From contig NW_027488365.1 in assembly GCF_051014445.1 (NCBI RefSeq), positions 42,790,001 to 42,854,000 of the forward strand: a stretch of DNA of 64,000 nucleotides, given 5' to 3'. The stretch comes from Colletes latitarsis. Taxonomy: Eukaryota; Arthropoda; Insecta; Hymenoptera; Colletidae. The notes beneath the pieces were generated by a model. It was not told where the DNA came from. It did no database searches and was given only the letters and a program-made list of their open reading frames with translations. Positions 22,601 to 37,400 of the stretch are shown here, one piece after another; position 1 is the first letter of the stretch, and each line of letters begins with the position of its first letter. Both the position numbers and the translations under genes were made by a program.

Positions 22601-24230
22601 CACCGGTTATGTCTGGGTTAGGTCTGCTATATGCGCGCATCTGGCTCATGATTTTGCCCTCATCGCATACTTGTTGACCAGATCCTGGTTTTTTTTCGTG
22701 TTTGATTCACGTAGTAATGTTGTACCACACTGAGGCAGTCAATTAAACCTGGATTCGGACAGTATTTTAGAGGATAACACCGGTTAGGTCTGGGATAGGT
22801 CTGGGTTATGCCCGCATCTGGCTCATGATTTTGCCTTCTTCGCATACTTGTTGGCCAGATCCTCGGTTTTTTTCGAGTTTGAATCACGCAGTAATGTGGT
22901 AACACACTGAAGCAGTCAATTAAACCTGGTTTCGATATATATTTTAGAGGATAACACCGGTTAGGTCTGGGTTAGGTCTGGTATATGCGCGCATCTGGCT
23001 TATACTTTCGCCTTTTTCGCAAACTTGTTGGCCAGATCATGGGTTTTTTCCGTGTTTGAATCACGTAGTAATGTTGTACCACACTGAGGCAGTCAATTAA
23101 ACCTGGTTTCGATCAATATTTCACAGGATAACACCGGTTAGGTCTGGGTTAGGTCTGGGTTATGCCCGCATCAGGCTCATGATTTTGCCTTCGTCGCATA
23201 CTTGTTGGCCAGATCCTGGGTTTTTTTCGTGTTAGAATCACGTAGTAATGTGGTAACACACTGAAGGAGTCAATTAAACCTGGTTTCGATCAATATTTTA
23301 GAGGATAACACCGGTTAGGTCTGGGTTAGGTCTGGGTTATGCCCGCATCTGGCTCATGATTTTGCCTCCTTCGCATACTTGTTGGCCATATCCTGGGTTT
23401 TCTTCGTGTTTGAATCACGTAGCAATGTGGTAACACACTGAAGCAGTCAATTAAACCTGGTTTCGATCAATATTTCAGAGGATAACACCCGTTAGGTCTG
23501 GGTTAGGTCTGGTATATGCGAGCATCTGGCTTATACTTTCGCTTTTTTCGCAAACTTGTTGGCAGATCATGGGATTTTTCCGTGTTTGAATCACGTAGTA
23601 ATGTTGTACCACACTGAGGCAGTCAATTAAACCTGGATTCGGACAGTATTTTAGAGGATAACACCGGTTAGGTCTGGGTTTGGTCTGGGTTATGCCCGCA
23701 TCTGGCTCATGATTTTGCCTTCTTCGCATACTTGTTGGCCAGATCCTGGGTTTTTTCCGCGTTTGAATCACGTAGTAATGTGGTAACACTCTGAAGCAGT
23801 CAATTAAACCAGGTTTCGATGAATATTTTAGAGGATAACACCGGTTAGGTCTGGGTTAGGTCCGGGATATGCCCGCATCTGGCTCATGATTTTGCCTTCT
23901 TCGCATACTTGTTGGCCAGATCCTGGGTTTTTTTCGTGTTTGAATCACGTAGTAATGTGGTAATACACTGAAACAGTCAATTAAACCTGGTTTCGATCAA
24001 TATTTCAGAGGATAACACCGGTTAGGTCTGGGTTAGGTCCGGGATATGCCCGCATCTGGCTCATGATTTTGCCTTCTTCGCATACTTGTTGGCCAGATCC
24101 TGGGTTTTTTTCGTGTTTGAATCACGTAGTAATGTGGTAACACACTGAAGCAGTCATTTAAACCAGGTTTCGATGAATATTTTAGAGGATAACACCGGTT
24201 AGGACTGGGTTAGGTCTGGGATATGCGCGC

Positions 24231-27200
24231 ATCTGGCTTATACTTTCGCCTTTTTCGCAAACTTGTTGGCCAGATCCTGGGTTTTTTCCGTGTTTGAATC
24301 ACGTAGTAATGTGGTACCACACTGAGGCAGTCAATTAAACCTGGTTTCGATCAATATTTCACAGGATAACACCGGTTAGGTCTGGGTTAGGTCTGGGTTA
24401 TGCCCGCATCAGGCTCATGATTTTGCCTTCTTCGCATACTTGTTGACCAGATCCTGGGTTTTTTTCGTGCTTGAATCACGTAGTAATGTGGTAACACTCT
24501 GAAGCAGTCAATTAAACCAGGTTTCGATGAATATTTTAGAGGATAACACCGGTTAGGTCTGGGTTAGGTCCGGGATATGCCCGCATCTGGCTCATGATTT
24601 TGCCTTCTTCGCATACTTGTTGGCCAGATCCTGGGTTTTTTTCGTGTTTGAATCACGTAGTAATGTGGTAATACACTGAAACAGTCAATTAAACCTGGTT
24701 TCGATCAATATTTCAGAGGATAACACCGGTTAGGTCTGGGTTAGGTCCGGGATATGCCCGCATCTGGCTCATGATTTTGCCTTCTTCGCATACTTGTTGG
24801 CCAGATCCTGGGTTTTTTTCGTGTTTGAATCACGTAGTAATGTGGTAACACACTGAAGCAGTCATGTAAACCAGGTTTCGATGAATATTTTAGAGGATAA
24901 CACCGGTTAGGACTGGGTTAGGTCTGGGATATGCGCGCATCTGGCTTATACTTTCGCCTTTTTCGCAAACTTGTTGGCCAGATCCTGGGTTTTTTCCGTG
25001 TTTGAATCACGTAGTAATGTGGTACCACACTGAGGCAGTCAATTAAACCTGGTTTCGATCAATATTTCACAGGATAACACCGGTTAGGTCTGGGTTAGGT
25101 CTGGGTTATGCCCGCATCAGGCTCATGATTTTGCCTTCTTCGCATACTTGTTGACCAGATCCTGGGTTTTTTTCGTGCTTGAATCACGTAGTAATGTGGT
25201 AACACACTGAAGCAGTCATTTAAATCAGGTTTCGATGAATATTTTAGAGGATAACACCGGTTAGGTCTGGGTTAGGTCTGGTATATGCGAGCATCTGGCT
25301 TATACTTTCGCTTTTTTCGCAAACTTGTTGGCCAGATCATGGGATTTTTCCGTGTTTGAATCACGTAGTAATGTTGTACCACACTGAGGCAGTCAATTAA
25401 ACCTGGATTCGGACAGTATTTTAGAGGATAACACCGGTTAGGTCTGGGTTTGGTCTGGGTTATGCCCGCATCTGGCTCATGATTTTGCCTTCTTCGCATA
25501 CTTGTTGGCCAGATCCTGGGTTTTTTTCGTGTTTGAATCACGTAGTAATGTGGTAACACACTGAAGCAGTCAATTAAACCTGGTTTCGATCAATATTTTA
25601 GAGGATAACACCGGTTAGGTCTGGGTTAGGTCTAGGATATGCGCGCATCTGGCTTATACTTTCTCCTTTTTCGCTAACTTGTTGGCTAGATCCTGGGTTT
25701 TGTCGGGTTTCGAATCACGTAGTAATGTGGTAACACACTGAAGCAGTCAATTAAACCTGGTTTTGATCTATATTTTAGAGGATAACACCGGTTAGGTCTG
25801 GGTTAGGTCTGGGATATGCGCGCATCTGGCATATACTTTCGCCTTTTTCGCAAACTTGTTGGCCAGATCATGGGATTTTTCCGTGTTTGAATCACGTAGT
25901 AATGTTGTACCACACTGAGGCAGTCAATTAAACCTGGATTCGGACAGTATTTTAGAGGATAACACCGGTTAGGTCTGGGTTTGGTCTGGGTTATGCCCGC
26001 ATCTGGCTCATGATTTTGCCTTCTTCGCATACTTGTTGGCCAGATCCTGGGTTTTTTTCGTGTTTGAATCACGTAGTAATGTGGTAACACACTGAAGCAG
26101 TCAATCAAACCTGGTTTCGATCCATATTTTGGAGGATAACACCGGTTTGGTCTGGGTTAGGTCTGGGTTATGCCCGCATCTGGCTCATGATTTTGCCTTT
26201 TTTCGCATACTTGTTGGCCAGATCCTGGGTTTTTTTCGTGCTTAAATCACGTAGGCATGTGGTAACACACTGAAGCAGTCAATTAAACCTGGTTTCGATC
26301 AATATTTCATAGGATAACACCCGTTAGGTCTGGGTTCGGTCCGGGATATGCCCGCATCTGGCTCATGATTTTGCCTTCTTCGCATACTTGTTGGCCAGAT
26401 CCTGGGTTTTTTTCGTGTTTGAATCACGTAGTAATGTGGTAACACTCTGAAGCAGTCAATTAAACCAGGTTTCGATGAATATTTTGGAGGATAACACCCG
26501 TTAGGTCTGGGTTCGGTCCGGGATATGCCCGCATCTGGCTTATACTTTCGCCTTTTTCGCAAACTTGTTGGCCAGATCCTGGGTTTTTTTCGTGTTTGAA
26601 TCACGTAGGCATGTGGTAACACACTGAAGCAGTCAATTAAACCTGGTTTCGATCAATGTTTTAGAGGATAACACCGGTTAGGTCAGGGTTAGGTCTGGGT
26701 TATGCCCGCATCTGGCTTATACATTCGCCTTTTTCGCAAACTTGTTGGCTAGATCCTGGGTTTTTTTCGGGTTTGAATCACGTGGTAATGTGGTACGACA
26801 CAGAAACAAGCCATTAAACCTGGATTCGGACAGTATTTTAGAGGATAACACCGGTTATGTCTGGGTTAGGTCTGGTATATGCGCGCATCTGGCTCATGAT
26901 TTTGCCCTCTTCGCATACTTGTTGACCAGATCCTGGTTTTTTTTCGTGTTTGATTCACGTAGTAATGTTGTACCACACTGAGGCAGTCAATTAAACCTGG
27001 ATTCGGACAGTATTTTAGAGGATAACACCGGTTAGGTCTGGGATAGGTCTGGGTTATGCCCGCATCTGGCTCATGATTTTGCCTTCTTCGCATACTTGTT
27101 GGCCAGATCCTCGGTTTTTTTCGTGTTTGAATCACGCAGTAATGTGGTAACACACTGAAGCAGTCAATTAAACCTGGTTTCGATCAATATTTTAGAGGAT

Positions 27201-30200
27201 AACACAGGTTAGGTCTGGGTTAGGTCTGGTATATGCGCGCATCTGGCTTATACTTTCGCCTTTTTCGCAAACTTGTTGGCCAGATGATGGGTTTTTTCCG
27301 TGTTTGAATCACGTAGTAATGTTGTACCACACTGAGGCAGACAATTAAACCAGGTTTCGATCAATATTTTACAGGATAACACCGGTTATGTCTGGGTTAG
27401 GTCTGGGTTATGCCCGCATCTGGCTCATGATTTTGCCTTCTTCGCATACTTGTTGGCCAGATCCTGGGTTTTTTTCGTGTTTGAATCACGTAGTAATGTG
27501 GTAACACACTTAAGCAGTCAATTAAACCTGGTTTCGATCAATATTTTAGAGGATAACACCGGTTAGGTCTGGGTTAGGTCTGGGTTATGCCCGCATCTGG
27601 CTCATGATTTTGCCTTCTTCGCATACTAGTTGGCCAGATCCAGGGTTTCTTTCGTGTTTGAATCACGTAGTAATGTGGTAACACACTGAAGCAGTCAATT
27701 AAACCTGGTTTCGATCAATATTTTAGAGGATAACACCGGTTAGGTCTGGGTTAGGTCTGGGTTATGCCCGCATCTGGCTTATACTTTCGCCTTTTTTGCA
27801 AACTTGTTGGCTAGATCCTGGGTTTTTTTCGGGTTTGAATCACGTGGTAATGTGGTACGACACAGAAACAAGCCATTAAACCTGGATTCGGACAGTATTT
27901 TAGATAACACCGGTTAGGTCTGGGTTATGTCTAGGATATGCGCGCATCTGTCTTATACTTTCTCCTTTTTCGTTAACTTGTTGGCTAGATCCTGGGATTT
28001 GTCGGGTTTCGAATCACGTAGTAATGTGGTAACACACTGAAGCAGTCAATTAAACCTGGTTTCGATCTATATTTGAGAGGATAACACCGGTTAGGTCTGG
28101 GTTAGGTCTGGGATATGCGCGCATCTGGCATATACTTTCGCCTTTTTCGCAAACTTGTTGGCCAGATCCTGGGTTTTTTCCGTGTTTGAATCACGTAGTA
28201 ATGTGGTAATACACTGAAGCAGTCAATTAAACCTCGTTTCGATCAATATTTTAGAGGATAACGCCGGTTAGGTCTGGGTTAGGTCTGGGTTATGCCCGCA
28301 TCTGGCTCATGATTTTGCCTTCTTCACATACTTGTTGGCCAGATCCTGGGTTTTTTTCGTGTTTGAATCACGTAGTAATGTGGTAACACAATGAAGCAGT
28401 CAATTAACCCTGGTTTCGATCCATATTTTGGTGGATAACACCGGTTAGGTCTGGGTTTGGTCTGGGTTATGCCCGCATCTGGCTCATGATTTTGCCCTTT
28501 TCGCATACTTGTTGGCCAGATCCTGGGTTTTTTTCGTGTTTGAATCACGTAGTAATGTGGTAACACACTGAAGCAGTCATTTAAACCAGGTTTCGATGAA
28601 TATTTTAGAGGATAACACCGGTTAGGACTGGGTTAGGTCTGGGATATGCGCGCATCTGGCTTATACTTTCGCCTTTTCCGCAAACTTGTTGGCCATATCC
28701 TGGGTTTTTCCGTGTTTGAATCACGTAGTAATGTGGTACCACACTGAGGCAGTCAATTAAACCTGGTTTCGATCAATATTTCACAGGATAACACCGGTTA
28801 GGTCTGGGTTAGGTCTGGGTTATGCCCGCATCAGGCTCATGATTTTGCCTTCTTCGCATACTTGTTGACCAGATCCTGGGTTTTTTTCGTGTTTGAATCA
28901 CGTAGTAATGTGGTAACACATTGAAGCAGTCATTTAAACCAGGTTTCGATGAATATTTTAGAGGATAACACCGGTTAGGTCTGGGTTAGGTCTGGTATAT
29001 GCGCGCATCTGGCTTATACTTTCGCTTTTTTCGCAAACTTGTTGGCCAGATCATGGGATTTTTCCGTGTTTGAATCACGTAGTAATGTTGTACCACACTG
29101 AGGCAGTCAATTAAACCTGGATTCGGACAGTATTTTAGAGGATAACACCGGTTAGGTCTGGGTTTGGTCTGGGTTATGCCCGCATCTGGCTCATGATTTT
29201 GCCTTCTTCGCATACTTGTTGGCCAGATCCTGGGTTTTTTTCGTGTTTGAATCACGTAGTAATGTGATAACACACTGAAGCAGTCAATTAAACCTGGTTT
29301 CGATCAATATTTTAGAGGATAACACCGGTTAGGTCAGGGTTAGGTCTGGGTTATGCCCGCATCTGGCTTATACATTCGCCTTTTTCGCAAACTTGTTGGC
29401 TAGATCCTGGGTTTTTTTCGGGTTTGAATCACGTGGTAATGTGGTACGACACAGAAACAAGCCATTAAACCTGGATTCGGACAGTATTTTAGAGGATAAC
29501 ACCGGTTAGGTATGGGTTAGGTCTGGGATATGCGCGAATCTGGCTTATACTTTCGCCTTTTTCGCAAACTTGTTGGCCAGATCCTGGGTTTTTTTCGTGT
29601 TTGACTCACGTAGTAATGTGGTAACACAATGAAGCAGTCAATTAACCCTGGTTTCGATCCATATTTTAGAGGATAACACCGGTTAGGTCTGGGTTAGGTC
29701 CGGGATATGCCCGCATCTGGCTCATGATTTTGCCTTCTTCGCATACTTGTTGGCCAGATCCTGGGTTTTTTTCGTGTTTGAATCACGTAGTAATGTGGTA
29801 ATACACTGGAGCAGTCAATTAAACCTGGTTTCGATCAATATTTTAGAGGATAACACCGGTTAGGTCTGGGTTAGGTCTGGGTTATGCCCGCATCTGGCTC
29901 ATGATTTTGCCTTCTTCGCATACTTGTTGACCAGATCCTGGGTTTTTTTCGTGTTTGAATCACGTAGTAATGTGGTAACACACTGAAGCAGTCATTTAAA
30001 CCAGGTTTCGATGAATATTTTAGAGGATAACACCGATTAGGACTGGGTTAGGTCTGGGATATGCGCGCATCTGGCTTATACTTTCGCCTTTTTCGCAAAC
30101 TTGTTGGCCAGATCCTGGGTTTTTCCGTGTTTGAATCACGTAGTAATGTGGTACCACACTGAGGCAGTCAATTAAACCTGGTTTCGATCAATATTTCACA

Positions 30201-33200
30201 GGATAACACCGGTTAGGTCTGGGTTAGGTCTGGGTTATGCCCGCATCAGGCTCATGATTTTGCCTTCGTCGCATACTTGTTGGCCAGATCCTGGGTTTTT
30301 TTCGTGTTAGAATCACGTAGTAATGTGGTAACACACTGAAGGAGTCAATTAAACCTGGTTTCGATCAATATTTTAGAGGATAACACCGGTTAGGTCTGGG
30401 TTAGGTTTGGGTTATGCCCGCATCTGGCTCATGATTTTGCCTCCTTCGCATACTTGTTGGCCATATCCTGGGTTTTCTTCGTGTTTGAATCACGTAGTAA
30501 TGTGGTAACACACTGAAGCAGTCAATTAAACCTGGTTTCGATCAATATTTCAGAGGATAACACCCGTTAGGTCTGGGTTAGGTCTGGTATATGCGAGCAT
30601 CTGGCTTATACTTTCGCTTTTTTCGCAAACTTGTTGGCAGATCATGGGATTTTTCCGTGTTTGAATCACGTAGTAATGTTGTACCACACTGAGGCAGTCA
30701 ATTAAACCTGGATTCGGACAGTATTTTAGAGGATAACACCGGTTAGGTCTGGGTTTGGTCTGGGTTATGCCCGCATCTGGCTCATGATTTTGCCTTCTTC
30801 GCATACTTGTTGGCCAGATCCTGGGTTTTTTCCGCGTTTGAATCACGTAGTAATGTGGTAACACTCTGAAGCAGTCAATTAAACCAGGTTTCGATGAATA
30901 TTTTAGAGGATAACACCGGTTAGGTCTGGGTTAGGTCCGGGATATGCCCGCATCTGGCTCATGATTTTGCCTTCTTCGCATACTTGTTGGCCAGATCCTG
31001 GGTTTTTTTCGTGTTTGAATCACGTAGTAATGTGGTAATACACTGAAGCAGTCAATTAAACCTGGTTTCGGTCAATATTTCAGAGGATAACACCGGTTAG
31101 GTCTGGGTTAGGTCCGGGATGTGCCCGCATCTGGCTCATGATTTTGCCTTCTTCGCATACTTGTTGGCCAGATCCTGGGTTTTTTTCGTGTTTGAATCAC
31201 GTAGTAATGTGGTAACACACTGAAGCAGTCATTTAAACCAGGTTTCGATGAATATTTTAGAGGATAACACCGGTTAGGACTGGGTTAGGTCTGGGATATG
31301 CGCGCATCTGGCTTATACTTTCGCCTTTTTCGCAAACTTGTTGGCCAGATCCTGGGTTTTTTCCGTGTTTGAATCACGTAGTAATGTGGTACCACACTGA
31401 GGCAGTCAATTAAACCTGGTTTCGATCAATATTTCACAGGATAACACCGGTTAGGTCTGGGTTAGGTCTGGGTTATGCCCGCATCAGGCTCATGATTTTG
31501 CCTTCTTCGCATACTTGTTGACCAGATCCTGGGTTTTTTTCGTGCTTGAATCACGTAGTAATGTGGTAACACACTGAAGCAGTCATTTAAATCAGGTTTC
31601 GATGAATATTTTAGAGGATAACACCGGTTAGGTCTGGGTTAGGTCTGGTATATGCGAGCATCTGGCTTATACTTTCGCTTTTTTCGCAAACTTGTTGGCC
31701 AGATCATGGGATTTTTCCGTGTTTGAATCACGTAGTAATGTTGTACCACACTGAGGCAGTCAATTAAACCTGGATTCGGACAGTATTTTAGAGGATAACA
31801 CCGGTTAGGTCTGGGTTTGGTCTGGGTTATGCCCGCATCTGGCTCATGATTTTGCCTTCTTCGCATACTTGTTGGCCAGATCCTGGGTTTTTTTCGTGTT
31901 TGAATCACGTAGTAATGTGGTAACACACTGAAGCAGTCAATTAAACCTGGTTTCGATCAATATTTTAGAGGATAACACCGGTTAGGTCTGGGTTAGGTCT
32001 AGGATATGCGCGCATCTGGCTTATACTTTCTCCTTTTTCGCTAACTTGTTGGCTAGATCCTGGGTTTTGTCGGGTTTCGAATCACGTAGTAATGTGGTAA
32101 CACACTGAAGCAGTCAATTAAACCTGGTTTTGATCTATATTTTAGAGGATAACACCGGTTAGGTCTGGGTTAGGTCTGGGATATGCGCGCATCTGGCATA
32201 TACTTTCGCCTTTTTCGCAAACTTGTTGGCCAGATCATGGGATTTTTCCGTGTTTGAATCACGTAGTAATGTTGTACCACACTGAGGCAGTCAATTAAAC
32301 CTGGATTCGGACAGTATTTTAGAGGATAACACCGGTTAGGTCTGGGTTTGGTCTGGGTTATGCCCGCATCTGGCTCATGATTTTGCCTTCTTCGCATACT
32401 TGTTGGCCAGATCCTGGGTTTTTTTCGTGTTTGAATCACGTAGTAATGTGGTAACACTCTGAAGCAGTCAATTAAACCAGGTTTCGATGAATATTTTGGA
32501 GGATAACACCGGTTAGGTCTGGGTTAGGTCTGGGATATGCGCGCATCTGGCTTATACTTTCGCCTTTTTCGCAAACTTGTTGGCCAGATCCTGGGTTTTT
32601 TTCGTGTTTGAATCACGTAGGCATGTGGTAACACACTGAAGCAGTCAATTAAACCTGGTTTCGATCAATATTTTAGAGGATAACACCGGTTAGGTCAGGG
32701 TTAGGTCTGGGTTATGCCCGCATCTGGCTTATACATTCGCCTTTTTCGCAAACTTGTTGGCTAGATCCTGGGTTTTTTTCGGGTTTGAATCACGTGGTAA
32801 TGTGGTACGACACAGAAACAAGCCATTAAACCTGGATTCGGACAGTATTTTAGAGGATAACACCGGTTATGTCTGGGTTAGGTCTGCTATATGCGCGCAT
32901 CTGGCTCATGATTTTGCCCTCTTCGCATACTTGTTGACCAGATCCTGGTTTTTTTTCGTGTTTGATTCACGTAGTAATGTTGTACCACACTGAGGCAGTC
33001 AATTAAACCTGGATTCGGACAGTATTTTAGAGGATAACACCGGTTAGGTCTGGGATAGGTCTGGGTTATGCCCGCATCTGGCTCATGATTTTGCCTTCTT
33101 CGCATACTTGTTGGCCAGATCCTCGGTTTTTTTCGAGTTTGAATCACGCAGTAATGTGGTAACACACTGAAGCAGTCAATTAAACCTGGTTTCGATCAAT

Positions 33201-34490
33201 ATTTTAGAGGATAACACCGGTTAGGTCTGGGTTAGGTCTGGTATATGCGCGCATCTGGCTTATACTTTCGCCTTTTTCGCAAACTTGTTGGCCAGATCAT
33301 GGGTTTTTTCCGTGTTTGAATCACGTAGTAATGTTGTACCACACTGAGGCAGTCAATTAAACCTGGTTTCGATCAATATTTTAGAGGATAACACCGGTTA
33401 GGTCTGGGTTAGGTCTGGGTTATGCCCGCATCAGGCTCATGATTTTGCCTTCGTCGCATACTTGTTGGCCAGATCCTGGGTTTTTTTCGTGTTAGAATCA
33501 CGTAGTAATGTGGTAACACACTGAAGGAGTCAATTAAACCTGGTTTCGATCAATATTTTAGAGGATAACACCGGTTAGGTCTGGGTTAGGTCTGGGTTAT
33601 GCCCGCATCTGGCTCATGATTTTGCCTCCTTCGCATACTTGTTGGCCATATCCTGGGTTTTCTTCGTGTTTGAATCACGTAGTAATGTGGTAACACACTG
33701 AAGCAGTCAATTAAACCTGGTTTCGATCAATATTTCAGAGGATAACACCCGTTAGGTCTGGGTTAGGTCTGGTATATGCGAGCATCTGGCTTATACTTTC
33801 GCTTTTTTCGCAAACTTGTTGGCAGATCATGGGATTTTTCCGTGTTTGAATCACGTAGTAATGTTGTACCACACTGAGGCAGTCAATTAAACCTGGATTC
33901 GGACAGTATTTTAGAGGATAACACCGGTTAGGTCTGGGTTTGGTCTGGGTTATTCCCGCATCTGGCTCATGATTTTGCCTTCTTCGCATACTTGTTGGCC
34001 AGATCCTGGGTTTTTTCCGCGTTTGAATCACGTAGTAATGTGGTAACACTCTGAAGCAGTCAATTAAACCAGGTTTCGATGAATATTTTAGAGGATAACA
34101 CCGGTTAGGTCTGGGTTAGGTCCGGGATATGCCCGCATCTGGCTCATGATTTTGCCTTCTTCGCATACTTGTTGGCCAGATCCTGGGTTTTTTTCGTGTT
34201 TGAATCACGTAGTAATGTGGTAATACACTGAAACAGTCAATTAAACCTGGTTTCGATCAATATTTCAGAGGATAACACCGGTTAGGTCTGGGTTAGGTCC
34301 GGGATATGCCCGCATCTGGCTCATGATTTTGCCTTCTTCGCATACTTGTTGGCCAGATCCTGGGTTTTTTTCGTGTTTGAATCACGTAGTAATGTGGTAA
34401 CACACTGAAGCAGTCATTTAAACCAGGTTTCGATGAATATTTTAGAGGATAACACCGGTTAGGACTGGGTTAGGTCTGGGATATGCGCGC
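24231..34490 (+). repeat. Higher-order repeat, copy 3 (10,260 bp)
   Basis: Matches copy 1 monomer for monomer, with only scattered differences seen by eye. Examples: TTATGTCTGGG near 27,385 against TTAGGACTGGG near 5,985 in copy 1; TTCGGTCAAT near 31,068; TTTTAGAGG near 33,380 where copies 1 and 2 have TTTCACAGG. Confidence 0.85.
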
Positions 34491-37400
34491 ATCTGGCTTA
34501 TACTTTCGCCTTTTTCGCAAACTTGTTGGCCAGATCCTGGGTTTTTTCCGTGTTTGAATCACGTAGTAATGTGGTACCACACTGAGGCAGTCAATTAAAC
34601 CTGGTTTCGATCAATATTTCACAGGATAACACCGGTTAGGTCTGGGTTAGGTCTGGGTTATGCCCGCATCAGGCTCATGATTTTGCCTTCTTCGCATACT
34701 TGTTGACCAGATCCTGGGTTTTTTTCGTGCTTGAATCACGTAGTAATGTGGTAACACTCTGAAGCAGTCAATTAAACCAGGTTTCGATGAATATTTTAGA
34801 GGATAACACCGGTTAGGTCTGGGTTAGGTCCGGGATATGCCCGCATCTGGCTCATGATTTTGCCTTCTTCGCATACTTGTTGGCCAGATCCTGGGTTTTT
34901 TTCGTGTTTGAATCACGTAGTAATGTGGTAATACACTGAAACAGTCAATTAAACCTGGTTTCGATCAATATTTCAGAGGATAACACCGGTTAGGTCTGGG
35001 TTAGGTCCGGGATATGCCCGCATCTGGCTCATGATTTTGCCTTCTTCGCATACTTGTTGGCCAGATCCTGGGTTTTTTTCGTGTTTGAATCACGTAGTAA
35101 TGTGGTAACACACTGAAGCAGTCATTTAAACCAGGTTTCGATGAATATTTTAGAGGATAACACCGGTTAGGACTGGGTTAGGTCTGGGATATGCGCGCAT
35201 CTGGCTTATACTTTCGCCTTTTTCGCAAACTTGTTGGCCAGATCCTGGGTTTTTTCCGTGTTTGAATCACGTAGTAATGTGGTACCACACTGAGGCAGTC
35301 AATTAAACCTGGTTTCGATCAATATTTCACAGGATAACACCGGTTAGGTCTGGGTTAGGTCTGGGTTATGCCCGTATCAGGCTCATGATTTTGCCTTCTT
35401 CGCATACTTGTTGACCAGATCCTGGGTTTTTTTCGTGCTTGAATCACGTAGTAATGTGGTAACACACTGAAGCAGTCATTTAAATCAGGTTTCGATGAAT
35501 ATTTTAGAGGATAACACCGGTTAGGTCTGGGTTAGGTCTGGTATATGCGAGCATCTGGCTTATACTTTCGCTTTTTTCGCAAACTTGTTGGCCAGATCAT
35601 GGGATTTTTCCGTGTTTGAATCACGTAGTAATGTTGTACCACACTGAGGCAGTCAATTAAACCTGGATTCGGACAGTATTTTAGAGGATAACACCGGTTA
35701 GGTCTGGGTTTGGTCTGGGTTATGCCCGCATCTGGCTCATGATTTTGCCTTCTTCGCATACTTGTTGGCCAGATCCTGGGTTTTTTTCGTGTTTGAATCA
35801 CGTAGTAATGTGGTAACACACTGAAGCAGTCAATTAAACCTGGTTTCGATCAATATTTTAGAGGATAACACCGGTTAGGTCTGGGTTAGGTCTAGGATAT
35901 GCGCGCATCTGGCTTATACTTTCTCCTTTTTCGCTAACTTGTTGGCTAGATCCTGGGTTTTGTCGGGTTTCGAATCACGTAGTAATGTGGTAACACACTG
36001 AAGCAGTCAATTAAACCTGGTTTTGATCTATATTTTAGAGGATAACACCGGTTAGGTCTGGGTTAGGTCTGGGATATGCGCGCATCTGGCATATACTTTC
36101 GCCTTTTTCGCAAACTTGTTGGCCAGATCATGGGATTTTTCCGTGTTTGAATCACGTAGTAATGTTGTACCACACTGAGGCAGTCAATTAAACCTGGATT
36201 CGGACAGTATTTTAGAGGATAACACCGGTTAGGTCTGGGTTTGGTCTGGGTTATGCCCGCATCTGGCTCATGATTTTGCCTTCTTCGCATACTTGTTGGC
36301 CAGATCCTGGGTTTTTTTCGTGTTTGAATCACGTAGTAATGTGGTAACACACTGAAGCAGTCAATCAAACCTGGTTTCGATCCATATTTTGGAGGATAAC
36401 ACCGGTTTGGTCTGGGTTAGGTCTGGGTTATGCCCGCATCCGGCTCATGATTTTGCCTTTTTTCGCATACTTGTTGGCCAGATCCTGGGTTTTTTTCGTG
36501 CTTGAATCACGTAGGCATGTGGTAACACACTGAAGCAGTCAATTAAACCTGGTTTCGATCAATATTTCATAGGATAACACCCGTTAGGTCTGGGTTCGGT
36601 CCGGGATATGCCCGCATCTGGCTCATGATTTTGCCTTCTTCGCATACTTGTTGGCCAGATCCTGGGTTTTTTTCGTGTTTGAATCACGTAGTAATGTGGT
36701 AACACTCTGAAGCAGTCAATTAAACCAGGTTTCGATGAATATTTTGGAGGATAACACCCGTTAGGTCTGGGTTCGGTCCGGGATATGCCCGCATCTGGCT
36801 TATACTTTCGCCTTTTTCGCAAACTTGTTGGCCAGATCCTGGGTTTTTTTCGTGTTTGAATCACGTAGGCATGTGGTAACACACTGAAGCAGTCAATTAA
36901 ACCTGGTTTCGATCAATGTTTTAGAGGATAACACCGGTTAGGTCAGGGTTAGGTCTGGGTTATGCCCGCATCTGGCTTATACATTCGCCTTTTTCGCAAA
37001 CTTGTTGGCTAGATCCTGGGTTTTTTTCGGGTTTGAATCACGTGGTAATGTGGTACGACACAGAAACAAGCCATTAAACCTGGATTCGGACAGTATTTTA
37101 GAGGATAACACCGGTTATGTCTGGGTTAGGTCTGGTATATGCGCGCATCTGGCTCATGATTTTGCCCTCTTCGCATACTTGTTGACCAGATCCTGGTTTT
37201 TTTTCGTGTTTGATTCACGTAGTAATGTTGTACCACACTGAGGCAGTCAATTAAACCTGGATTCGGACAGTATTTTAGAGGATAACACCGGTTAGGTCTG
37301 GGATAGGTCTGGGTTATGCCCGCATCTGGCTCATGATTTTGCCTTCTTCGCATACTTGTTGGCCAGATCCTCGGTTTTTTTCGTGTTTGAATCACGCAGT

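Larger units (their letters stand above)
13091..24230 (+). repeat. Higher-order repeat, copy 2 (11,140 bp, rearranged)
   Basis: Begins at the same phase as copy 1. It follows copy 1 to about 15,318, differs to about 19,870, then matches again at an offset of 11,140. The net gain is 880 bp, about five monomers. Private variants (for example GAGGAAGTC near 13,893 and GGCCATATCC near 21,615) show it is a separate locus and not a mis-assembled repeat of copy 1. Confidence 0.83.
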